Shown here piece after piece: positions 1 to 5,420 of a DNA stretch of 6,198 nucleotides; position 1 is the first letter of the stretch, and each line of letters opens with the position of its first letter. The stretch lies in contig JBEBHE010000280.1 in the NCBI GenBank assembly GCA_040081205.1, positions 1-6,198 of the forward strand. The letters are read 5' to 3'. The notes beneath the pieces are model-generated. The model did no database searches and was not told where the DNA came from. It saw only the letters and a program-made list of their open reading frames with translations. The position numbers were made by a program, and so were the translations under genes. This DNA comes from UBA5216 sp040081205. GTDB taxonomy: Bacteria > Pseudomonadota > Gammaproteobacteria > Burkholderiales > SG8-41.

Positions 1-1170
1 GCGTTAGAAGGCATACGCGTAGTCGAGTTTTGTCATGTGGTGATGGGGCCGGCCTGCGGTTTGGTGCTTGCAGATATGGGCGCGGAGGTTATCAAAGTCG
101 AGCCGCTCGACGGCGATCACACGCGCAAACTCACCGCATCGGGCGCCGGATTTTTTCCAACTTATAACCGCAACAAAAAAAGTTTTGCAGTCGATATGAA
201 ATCACCGCACGGGCGTGAAGCGGTGATGAAACTCATCGCCAGCGCCGATGTGGTAACTGAAAATTTCCGTCCCGGCGCGATGGATAAACTCGGTTTAGGC
301 CAGGCAGCGTTGCGCAAAATGAAGCCGAGCCTCATTTATTGTTCGTTAAAAGGTTTTTTACCGGGACCATATGAACATCGCACAGGGCTGGATGAAGTGG
401 TACAGATGATGGGCGGATTGGCATACATGACCGGCGGGCGCTTTGGGCCGCTGCGCGCGGGTGCATCGGTGAACGATGTGATGGGGGGTATGTTCGGCGC
501 GATCGCGATTCTCGGTGCATTGCATCAGCTTAAAGCCACGGGTGAGGGGCAGTATGTGCAAAGCGCGCTGTTCGAGAACAATGCTTTCCTGATGGGGCAG
601 CACATGCTGGAAGGGTTCGCTACCGGCAAGCCAGTGAAGCCGATGCCGGATCGTATCCGGGCATGGGCGTTGTACGACAATTTTAAAACGCTGGAGGGCG
701 AACTGGTGTTTGTCGGCGTGGTGACCGATACACAATGGAAGGTTTTTTGCGATGCATTTGGTTTGCAGGATTTGCTAAATGATCCGGTGCTGAAAACCAA
801 TCCGCAGCGCGTCGAAGCGCGTCCGCGCATCCTGCCCATCGTCACGGAAATTTTCAGCAAAATGCGCAAGCAGGATCTGATGGCGAAATGCGATGAACTG
901 GGTTTGCCGTTTGCGCCTATCGCCAAGCCTGAAGATTTATTCGACGATCCGCATTTGAATGCTGGCGGCGGATTGGTGCCGGTGACCATGCCCAACGGCA
1001 TTAAAACGAAAGTGCCGAATCTTCCGGTTGAAATGAACGGCGCGCGGTTGGGTACGCGGCTGGATATTCCGAAGGTGGGCGAACATACGCGCGAGGTATT
1101 GTCATCAATCGGCTACGATGCCGCGCAGATCGCAGCCTTGGCCCAAGAGGGCGTTGTTCTTTTGCTGTAG
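1..1170 (+). CDS. CaiB/BaiF family III CoA-transferase, 5' partial
   Basis: The reading frame is open from base 1 and ends at TAG 1168-1170, giving 389 visible residues. The first visible residues (ALEGIRVVEF) match the start of family III CoA-transferases, so probably only a few N-terminal residues are missing; the GTG at 37 is internal. Family signatures in order are GPACGLVLADMGAEVIKVE (CoA-binding region), DVVTENFRPG, LIYCSLKGF, GLDEVVQMMGG, GASVNDVMGGMFGAIAILGAL and GEGQYVQSALFENN. Enzymes of this family move CoA between carboxylic acids in the cytoplasm through an aspartyl-CoA anhydride; some relatives are racemases. At the expected catalytic Asp position the sequence has Glu (codon 574-576, in LFENN). 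The length fits the usual ~390-410 residues. The substrate cannot be read from sequence. The gene converges on the next gene with a 15-bp gap and no evident terminator. Family assignment is secure; specificity is unknown. Confidence 0.93.
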   Translation, partial: ALEGIRVVEFCHVVMGPACGLVLADMGAEVIKVEPLDGDHTRKLTASGAGFFPTYNRNKKSFAVDMKSPHGREAVMKLIASADVVTENFRPGAMDKLGLGQAALRKMKPSLIYCSLKGFLPGPYEHRTGLDEVVQMMGGLAYMTGGRFGPLRAGASVNDVMGGMFGAIAILGALHQLKATGEGQYVQSALFENNAFLMGQHMLEGFATGKPVKPMPDRIRAWALYDNFKTLEGELVFVGVVTDTQWKVFCDAFGLQDLLNDPVLKTNPQRVEARPRILPIVTEIFSKMRKQDLMAKCDELGLPFAPIAKPEDLFDDPHLNAGGGLVPVTMPNGIKTKVPNLPVEMNGARLGTRLDIPKVGEHTREVLSSIGYDAAQIAALAQEGVVLLL

Positions 1171-1185
1171 CGCAGAACGGGTGGA

Positions 1186-1500
1186 TCAGTATTCGCCGGT
1201 GAGCACGTAACGACCGATGAAGTAAATGCCCACGGCCATCAAGGCGTAGATAATATAATCAAAAAACTTTGTGCGCGTGCCGCGGATTTTGCGTCCGCGC
1301 CAGGCGCGAAAACCGAATATCGCGGCAATGGTTACCGCGATCGCGATCAGCGGGTAATTAATGTATGCATCGGATATTTTCCCGAAGCCTTGTGCTATCC
1401 ATCCGCCTTCACGAAAACTATGGAACGAGATGCCTGCAATGGCAACTACAACAAGTACCAGAGTGATCATGGCCTCGAGCACGACCAGAATTTGCTTCAA
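1186..1500 (-). CDS. Small three-helix membrane protein, unknown function
   Basis: This 104-residue protein matches no family that I recognise. Three hydrophobic segments are visible at about residues 4-26, 49-67 and 83-101. The second and third are joined by a strongly basic loop (RAWRGRKIRGTRTK), so the positive-inside rule predicts the N-terminus in the cytoplasm and the C-terminus (TGEY) in the periplasm. Residues 27-48, with Phe, Trp and Gly, would form a periplasmic loop. The chosen start is TTG at 1498-1500, preceded seven bases earlier by GAGGG (1508-1512); no ATG or GTG exists between this TTG and the upstream in-frame stop at 1567-1569. The frame stays open for 22 codons upstream and encodes a charged helix-like stretch, so a longer protein from a non-standard start cannot be excluded. 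The coding call rests on the membrane pattern and the ribosome binding site. Confidence 0.7.
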   Translation of the reverse strand: MKQILVVLEAMITLVLVVVAIAGISFHSFREGGWIAQGFGKISDAYINYPLIAIAVTIAAIFGFRAWRGRKIRGTRTKFFDYIIYALMAVGIYFIGRYVLTGEY

Positions 1501-1507
1501 ACGATTT

Positions 1508-1512
1508 CCCTC
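1508..1512 (-). promoter_or_regulatory. Shine-Dalgarno of the small membrane protein
   Basis: On the - strand GAGGG lies seven bases before TTG 1498-1500. It is the only good Shine-Dalgarno match near the beginning of this frame and is the main reason for choosing the TTG start. Confidence 0.55.
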
Positions 1513-1602
1513 ATTGCGCTCATGTTCTGCCAGTACCGCATTCGCGATGCGAACCTGTATGTTGTTTTATCAATCGCATACCGCAAAATCTATTACATAT
1601 TT

Positions 1603-1631
1603 ATTGTAACAGGGAACTGCTAATCTGCGAA
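1603..1631 (-). promoter_or_regulatory. Candidate sigma-70 promoter for the small membrane protein
   Basis: Read on the - strand, TTCGCA (1626-1631, 4 of 6 matches to TTGACA) and TACAAT (1603-1608, 5 of 6 matches to TATAAT) are separated by 17 bases. Transcription would start near 1596 and leave a leader of about 95 bases before the TTG start. The site lies in the AT-rich gap downstream of the dehydrogenase gene, so the small gene could be transcribed independently or by read-through. This is a pattern match only. Confidence 0.33.
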
Positions 1632-1650
1632 TTGCAGTATTACCTTTTCT

Positions 1651-2703
1651 TTACAATATGTTACAAACTGCTTCGGTGACGATAGCAGTGGTCGCTTCTC
1701 CCCCCAGGTCAGGCGTGAGCAACTTCTGCGCGGTAACCTTTTCAACCGCTGCCATTAGCCGCATCGACGCCTCTTTTTCGCCCAGATGCTCCAGCATCAT
1801 GGATGCCGTCCAGAAAGTGGCCACCGGATTGGCGATGCCTTTACCGGTGATGTCGAATGCGGAGCCGTGTATCGGCTCGAACATCGAGGGAAATCGGCGT
1901 TCCGGATTGAGGTTGGCAGTCGGCGCAATGCCCAGGCTGCCGGTCAGTGCGGCGGCCAAATCGGACAGAATGTCGGCGTGCAGATTGGAGGCTACGACGG
2001 TATCCAGTGACCACGGTTTGAGCACCATGTTGGTGGTCACGGCATCGACCAGTATGCGCTGGGTTTCAACCTCGGGATAATCTTTTGCGATTTCATAAAA
2101 GATTTCGTCCCACATCACCATGCCGTGGCGCTGCGCGTTGGATTTTGTTACCAGCGTCAAATGTTTGCGCGGGCGCTTGCGCGCGAGTTCGAATGCAAAA
2201 CGGTGAATGCGGGCAACACCGTTGCGCGTGAAAATGGAAACCTCGGTAGCCACTTCTTCCGGCAGGCCGCGATGCGCGCGACCGCCGCTGCCGGAATATT
2301 CGCCTTCGGTGTTCTCGCGGATGACTACCCAGTCGATGTTTTGGCCGTCCCGCAGCGGGCTGGTGATGCCGGGCAGTACGCGCGCCGGACGCACATTGGC
2401 GTATTGATCAAAGCCCTGACAAATCGGCAAACGCAATCCCCATAGCGACACGTGATCTGGCACGTCGGGCGCGCCCACCGCGCCGAAAAATATCGCATCA
2501 CACTGGCGCAATTTGTCGAGTCCGCCTTCGGGGATGTAGTGGCCGTGCTGCTTGTAGTAGTTGCTGCTCCACGGAAAATGTTCGACGTGGAGTTTGAAGC
2601 CGCGATCACGGCCGGCGAGCACTTCCAGCACTTGCAGGCCTGCTGCGATGACTTCCATACCGATGCCGTCGCCGGGGATGGCGGCTATTTTGTATTCGCG
2701 CAT
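1651..2703 (-). CDS. dmlA: Tartrate / D-malate dehydrogenase (decarboxylating)
   Basis: This 350-residue protein is a beta-decarboxylating NAD-dependent dehydrogenase related to isocitrate and 3-isopropylmalate dehydrogenases. The TtuC/DmlA branch oxidises tartrate or D-malate to oxaloglycolate or pyruvate plus CO2, with a divalent metal, in the cytoplasm. Evidence includes IPGDGIG (residues 9-15), FFGAVGAPDVPDHVSLWGLR (72-91), FDQYANVRP (98-106), RENTEGEYSG (129-138), the catalytic-lysine motif TKSN (Lys187), the metal aspartates D220, D244 and D248 (in ASNLHADILSDL), and HGSAFDITGKGIANP (279-293). EHFPWSSNYY and NLNPERRFPSMFEPIHGSA separate it from LeuB. Length is close to the usual ~360. 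The ATG at 2701-2703 lacks a convincing Shine-Dalgarno, but IAAIPGDGIG fixes the N-terminus closely. No LysR-type regulator (dmlR/ttuA) is adjacent. The choice between tartrate, D-malate or a related 2-hydroxyacid is not resolved. Confidence 0.9.
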   Translation of the reverse strand: MREYKIAAIPGDGIGMEVIAAGLQVLEVLAGRDRGFKLHVEHFPWSSNYYKQHGHYIPEGGLDKLRQCDAIFFGAVGAPDVPDHVSLWGLRLPICQGFDQYANVRPARVLPGITSPLRDGQNIDWVVIRENTEGEYSGSGGRAHRGLPEEVATEVSIFTRNGVARIHRFAFELARKRPRKHLTLVTKSNAQRHGMVMWDEIFYEIAKDYPEVETQRILVDAVTTNMVLKPWSLDTVVASNLHADILSDLAAALTGSLGIAPTANLNPERRFPSMFEPIHGSAFDITGKGIANPVATFWTASMMLEHLGEKEASMRLMAAVEKVTAQKLLTPDLGGEATTAIVTEAVCNIL

Positions 2704-2774
2704 GATCAGAAGATTAAGGTTTCGTAAAAGGCCGCATGGTAACGGAAAGCGGCGGATGATGTGGGTAAATCAGC

Positions 2775-2780
2775 TAAAAT
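2775..2780 (+). promoter_or_regulatory. Candidate -10 box of the tsaB cluster
   Basis: TAAAAT, 5 of 6 matches to TATAAT, lies 24 bases before the tsaB start codon in the divergent 100-bp gap (2704-2803). No good -35 element is seen 16-18 bases upstream, so the promoter would be weak or activator-dependent. It is the best + strand candidate in the gap. Confidence 0.25.
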
Positions 2781-2808
2781 TGTATCGGTAACAAGGGGGT
2801 ATTTTGAA
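2779..2808 (-). promoter_or_regulatory. Candidate promoter of the tartrate/D-malate dehydrogenase
   Basis: On the - strand TTCAAA (2803-2808, 4 of 6 to TTGACA) and TACAAT (2779-2784, 5 of 6 to TATAAT) are spaced by 18 bases. The start point would fall near 2772, giving a leader of about 70 bases. The -35 element overlaps the first codons of tsaB, and the -10 overlaps the candidate -10 of tsaB on the other strand. This is a pattern match without further support. Confidence 0.3.
2795..2799 (+). promoter_or_regulatory. Shine-Dalgarno of tsaB, supports TTG start
   Basis: A run of five G after AA lies four bases before TTG 2804-2806. Together with the in-frame TAA at 2789-2791 it fixes TTG as the only sensible start for the conserved N-terminus NILAVETS. 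Confidence 0.6.
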
Positions 2809-3481
2809 TATTCTTGCTGTGGAAACGTCCGGTGATTATTGCTCCGTGGCCTTATGGCGTGACGGTGCTATCGAAGAGCGCGAAATGTTGGCAGGACAGC
2901 GGCAATCGGGATTGTTGATCGATATGGTGCATGCGTTGTTGAACGAATGCCGTGTTTCGTTGCGTCAGATGGACGGCATTGCCTATGGCGCGGGCCCCGG
3001 TTCGTTTACCGGACTCCGGGTCGCTTGCGGCGTGGTGCAAGGCCTGGCGATGGGAGCGAATAAGCCGGTGGTTGGCGTGGGCACGCTAATGGCGCTGGCA
3101 CAATCGCAACCGCGGCATGCCATACGCGTCGTGTGTTGTATCGATGCGCGCATGAAAGAGGTCTACCACGCGGCTTATGAAAAAAATACTAACGGCTGGC
3201 GTGCCGTGCATGAACCGGGCGTATATGCACCGAACGACGTACCATCGTTGCCGGGCGCGAACTGGCAAGCATGCGGTAACGGCTTTGCAGTTTACGCAGA
3301 CCTTTTGCGCGAGCGCTACGCGTCCCAGCTTGCCGGAGTCGACGCATCTGCGCATCCCGGCGCGCGTGAAGTCGCGGCAATCAGCGCGCCCGTTTTTGCG
3401 ACGGGCGGCGGGATGTCGGCTGAATGCGCTGCACCCATCTATGTGCGTGATAAAGTTGCGCTGAAAACACATGAACGGTAA
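2804..3481 (+). CDS. tsaB: tRNA t6A biosynthesis protein TsaB
   Basis: TsaB (YeaZ) is a 225-residue, catalytically inactive ASKHA-fold paralogue of TsaD. It forms a cytoplasmic complex with TsaD and TsaE that transfers threonylcarbamoyl, made by TsaC, to A37 of ANN-decoding tRNAs. The N-terminus NILAVETSGDYCSVALWRDG (residues 2-21), AYGAGPGSFTGLRVACGVVQGLA (60-82), GVGTLMALAQ (91-100), CIDARMKEVYHAAY (112-125) and the C-terminal PIYVRDKVALK (211-221) match the family, and the length is close to the E. coli protein (~231). The start is TTG; an in-frame stop lies 15 bases upstream. Around residues 31-36 (GQRQSG) the His found in E. coli TsaB (REHTQR) is absent, as expected for a protein without the TsaD metal site. 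It is the first gene of a + strand cluster, six bases before rimI. Confidence 0.95.
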   Translation: MNILAVETSGDYCSVALWRDGAIEEREMLAGQRQSGLLIDMVHALLNECRVSLRQMDGIAYGAGPGSFTGLRVACGVVQGLAMGANKPVVGVGTLMALAQSQPRHAIRVVCCIDARMKEVYHAAYEKNTNGWRAVHEPGVYAPNDVPSLPGANWQACGNGFAVYADLLRERYASQLAGVDASAHPGAREVAAISAPVFATGGGMSAECAAPIYVRDKVALKTHER

Positions 3482-3487
3482 CGTGCC

Positions 3488-3991
3488 ATGAGTGCAAGCA
3501 TAACGAGCGCGCACACGCCGAGTGTGGCGACAGATGCCGCGCCGTGCTTTCGGCGCATGACGGAAAGTGACCTTGATGCGGTGATGGCCATTGAGGCGGT
3601 GGTTTACACGCATCCGTGGACGCACGGCAATTTTTCGGATTCGATGGCGGCGCAAAGCCATTGTTTTGTTATGGAATGGCATGGAACAATATGCGGTTAT
3701 GCGGTGTTGACGACCGGTGCGGATGAGGCGCATTTATTGAACTTGAGTATCTCGGCATCGTGGCAACGGCGGGGATTGGGCCGTGAACTGCTGGATCACG
3801 TGATGGGCAAGGCACGCGAAATGAAGGTGCAAAAAATATTTCTCGAAGTGCGCACGTCCAATGCAGCGGCGAGGGCGTTGTATGCCCATTCGCGTTTTCG
3901 TGAGATTGGCGTGCGACGAGCGTATTACCCGGCGCATACGGGCCGCGAGGATGCGATTGTGCTCGAATGTATTGTGGGAAACGGATCATGA
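3488..3991 (+). CDS. rimI: Ribosomal protein S18 alanine N-acetyltransferase RimI
   Basis: RimI is a GNAT-fold enzyme that acetylates the N-terminal alanine of ribosomal protein S18 with acetyl-CoA. Visible landmarks in the 167-residue product are FRRMTESDLDAVMAIEAVVYTH (21-42), the beta-4 strand AHLLNLSIS (81-89), the acetyl-CoA pyrophosphate loop QRRGLGR (93-99), the candidate catalytic Glu120 in FLEVR, Tyr132 in ARALYAHSRF, and IGVRRAYYP followed by GREDAIVLE (152-160), a RimI signature. ATG 3488 has only a weak Shine-Dalgarno and adds roughly 17 residues compared with the ~148-residue E. coli enzyme; the next in-frame ATG (residue 24) would start inside the fold, so 3488 is kept. It lies six bases after tsaB, a common pairing, and its TGA overlaps the next ATG. 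Confidence 0.94.
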   Translation: MSASITSAHTPSVATDAAPCFRRMTESDLDAVMAIEAVVYTHPWTHGNFSDSMAAQSHCFVMEWHGTICGYAVLTTGADEAHLLNLSISASWQRRGLGRELLDHVMGKAREMKVQKIFLEVRTSNAAARALYAHSRFREIGVRRAYYPAHTGREDAIVLECIVGNGS

Positions 3992-4761
3992 GCGCCGCGA
4001 TAGGCCGCCGTGCGTTGATGCTGCGCGAAATGGGACTGGGCCCGCAATGGCATTTGCGTGGCGCAACCGTTCCGGCTGAACCGCCGGACGTTATGGCGGC
4101 GTCCCCGCCGATGCCGGGTGCTGTGCCAGAGGTGCTGGCCGCACTGCCGGTGAATGGTGATGATCGCTGCAACGCCATCATGCGCATGGACTGGACGCAG
4201 ATCAAAGCCAGCGTCGCATCCTGCACAAATTGCGTATTGCATACCCATCGTAACAAAACCGTTTTAGGTGTTGGCGACGAAAACGCGGATTGGCTGTTCG
4301 TGGGCGAAGGCCCCGGCGCCGACGAAGATGCGCAGGGCGAGCCGTTCGTCGGCCAAGCCGGCAAGTTGCTCGATAGCATGCTGGCCGCGATCAAACTTAA
4401 ACGCGGCGACAATGTCTATATTGCAAACGTAGTGAAATGCCGTCCACCGGGCAATCGCAATCCGGAGCCGGAGGAAGCGCTGGCGTGCGAGCCGTATTTG
4501 CACCGGCAAATTGATTTGATCAAACCCAAGCTGATTGTCGCGCTGGGGAAGGTGGCGGCGGTCAACCTGCTGGCGCACGAGGCGTCGGTCGCCAGCATGC
4601 GCAACAAGGTGCATCGCTATCGCGGCATTCCCCTGATCGTGACTTATCATCCTGCCTATCTGTTGCGCAGCCTGGCGGAAAAAGCGCGGGCGTGGGAAGA
4701 CCTGTGTTTCGCGGTGGATACCATGCAGGGCTTGCAAAACGCCAAGGGCGAAAGCAGTTAG
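3988..4761 (+). CDS. Family-4 uracil-DNA glycosylase, Fe-S type, extended N-terminus
   Basis: This 257-residue enzyme removes uracil from DNA in base excision repair. The catalytic domain spans about residues 68-250. It has the four cysteines expected for the [4Fe-4S] cluster (C79 and C82 in SCTNC, C151 in VKCRPPGNRNP, C167 in LACEPY), motif A GEGPGADEDAQGEPFVGQAG (106-125), IVALGKVAAVNLL (183-195) and motif B TYHPAYLLR (219-227). The ATG at 3988 overlaps the rimI stop (ATGA), implying translational coupling; an in-frame ATG at 3967 inside rimI is less likely. Residues 1-67 precede the glycosylase fold: a basic peptide RRALMLREMGLGPQWHLRG (7-25), then a Pro/Ala-rich, probably disordered linker (26-60). 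The peptide resembles the HolD (psi) N-terminus, see findings. Older annotations call such proteins phage SPO1 DNA polymerase-related. Family assignment is firm; the role of the extension is inference. Confidence 0.94.
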   Translation: MSAAIGRRALMLREMGLGPQWHLRGATVPAEPPDVMAASPPMPGAVPEVLAALPVNGDDRCNAIMRMDWTQIKASVASCTNCVLHTHRNKTVLGVGDENADWLFVGEGPGADEDAQGEPFVGQAGKLLDSMLAAIKLKRGDNVYIANVVKCRPPGNRNPEPEEALACEPYLHRQIDLIKPKLIVALGKVAAVNLLAHEASVASMRNKVHRYRGIPLIVTYHPAYLLRSLAEKARAWEDLCFAVDTMQGLQNAKGESS

Positions 4762-4779
4762 AATGTGAATGTCTCAAAC

Positions 4780-4785
4780 GAGGAG
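4780..4785 (+). promoter_or_regulatory. Strong Shine-Dalgarno choosing the lemA start
   Basis: GAGGAG lies six bases before ATG 4792. It selects this ATG over the in-frame GTG at 4765, which would place nine extra residues, including acidic ones, before the lipoprotein signal peptide. Confidence 0.8.
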
Positions 4786-4791
4786 AACGCC

Positions 4792-5403
4792 ATGTTGAAA
4801 CGCATGACAGCACTTTTGTTACTGATTTCCGCCAGCTTGTTGGGCGGCTGTGGTTACAACACCTTGCAGACCACCGACGAGCAGGTAGCCGCTGCGTGGG
4901 CGGAGGTGCTCAATCAGTACAAACGCCGTGCCGACCTGATTCCCAATCTGGTGAAGGTGGTCGAAGGCTTCGCCGCGCAGGAAAAAGATGTGTTGCTGGG
5001 TGTGACCAAAGCGCGTGCTTCGGTCGGCGCGATACAGGCAACGCCGGAGCTGATTAACGATCCGGCTGCATTTGCCAAGTTCCAGGCGGCGCAGGCGCAG
5101 ATGTCGGGCGCGTTGTCGCGGCTGTTGCTGGTGGCGGAAAATTATCCGCAATTGAAATCCGACGGGAATTTCCGCGATCTGCAAGCACAGCTTGAAGGCA
5201 CCGAGAACCGCATCACCGTGGCGCGCAATCGCTATATCAAAGCAGTGCAGGGATTCAACGTCACCGTGCGCCAATTTCCGAGTAATCTGACGGCGATGTT
5301 GTTTGGCTTCAAGGTGAAGCCGCAGTTTACGGTGGATAACGAAAAAGCCATCGCCGAGCCGCCCAAGGTTGATTTTGGCGCAAAGTCTGCCCCTGCGAAA
5401 TAG
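4792..5403 (+). CDS. lemA: LemA family lipoprotein
   Basis: The 203-residue product starts with a lipoprotein signal: basic MLKRM, a hydrophobic core, then LLGGC with Cys20 as the lipidated residue. Gly at +2 predicts outer-membrane sorting by the usual rule. The LemA domain covers about residues 22-185, with the conserved YNTLQTTDEQV (22-32), AAWAEVLNQYKRRADLIPNL (34-53), AENYPQLKS (115-123), FRDLQAQLEGTENRI (127-141), VARNRYIKAV (143-152), and FPSNLTAMLFGF (162-173). LemA proteins form helical bundles facing the periplasm; their biochemical role is not settled. The gene starts 30 bases after the glycosylase stop and is followed 17 bases later by a TPM-domain gene, a frequent pairing in proteobacteria that suggests a joint envelope role. 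Many LemA proteins use an uncleaved N-terminal anchor; the lipobox here favours lipidation. Confidence 0.92.
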   Translation: MLKRMTALLLLISASLLGGCGYNTLQTTDEQVAAAWAEVLNQYKRRADLIPNLVKVVEGFAAQEKDVLLGVTKARASVGAIQATPELINDPAAFAKFQAAQAQMSGALSRLLLVAENYPQLKSDGNFRDLQAQLEGTENRITVARNRYIKAVQGFNVTVRQFPSNLTAMLFGFKVKPQFTVDNEKAIAEPPKVDFGAKSAPAK

Positions 5404-5420
5404 CCGATACCAAGTACGTC

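Noticed and set aside
499..506. GCGATCGC octamer, present again at 1337-1344
   Set aside because: It matches the cyanobacterial HIP1 palindrome, but two copies inside coding sequence, with no other cyanobacterial sign, fit chance at this base composition.
1625..1637. Small palindrome CTGC-GAATT-GCAG downstream of the dehydrogenase gene as a terminator
   Set aside because: The stem has four base pairs and no adjoining T-run on the - strand.
3387..3407. Hairpin with CGCCCG/CGGGCG arms and a T-rich loop inside tsaB
   Set aside because: The stem is only six bases, the T-run is in the loop and not after the stem, and it lies within conserved coding sequence.
3086..3733. 215-codon open frame on the - strand over tsaB and rimI
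   Set aside because: It is antisense to well-supported genes, has low-complexity Arg/His/Cys composition and no start signal.
3967..3987. ATG at 3967 as the glycosylase start
   Set aside because: It adds seven residues overlapping rimI; the ATGA overlap at 3988 is the usual coupling arrangement and begins just before the conserved-looking peptide.
3669..4412. 247-codon open frame on the - strand over rimI and the glycosylase
   Set aside because: Its product is rich in Arg, Ser, Pro and His with no domain, and it lies fully opposite two clearly coding genes; it is a shadow of GC-rich code.
4765..4791. GTG at 4765 as the lemA start
   Set aside because: It lacks a good ribosome binding site, and the GAGGAG six bases before ATG 4792 together with the lipoprotein signal fits the later start.
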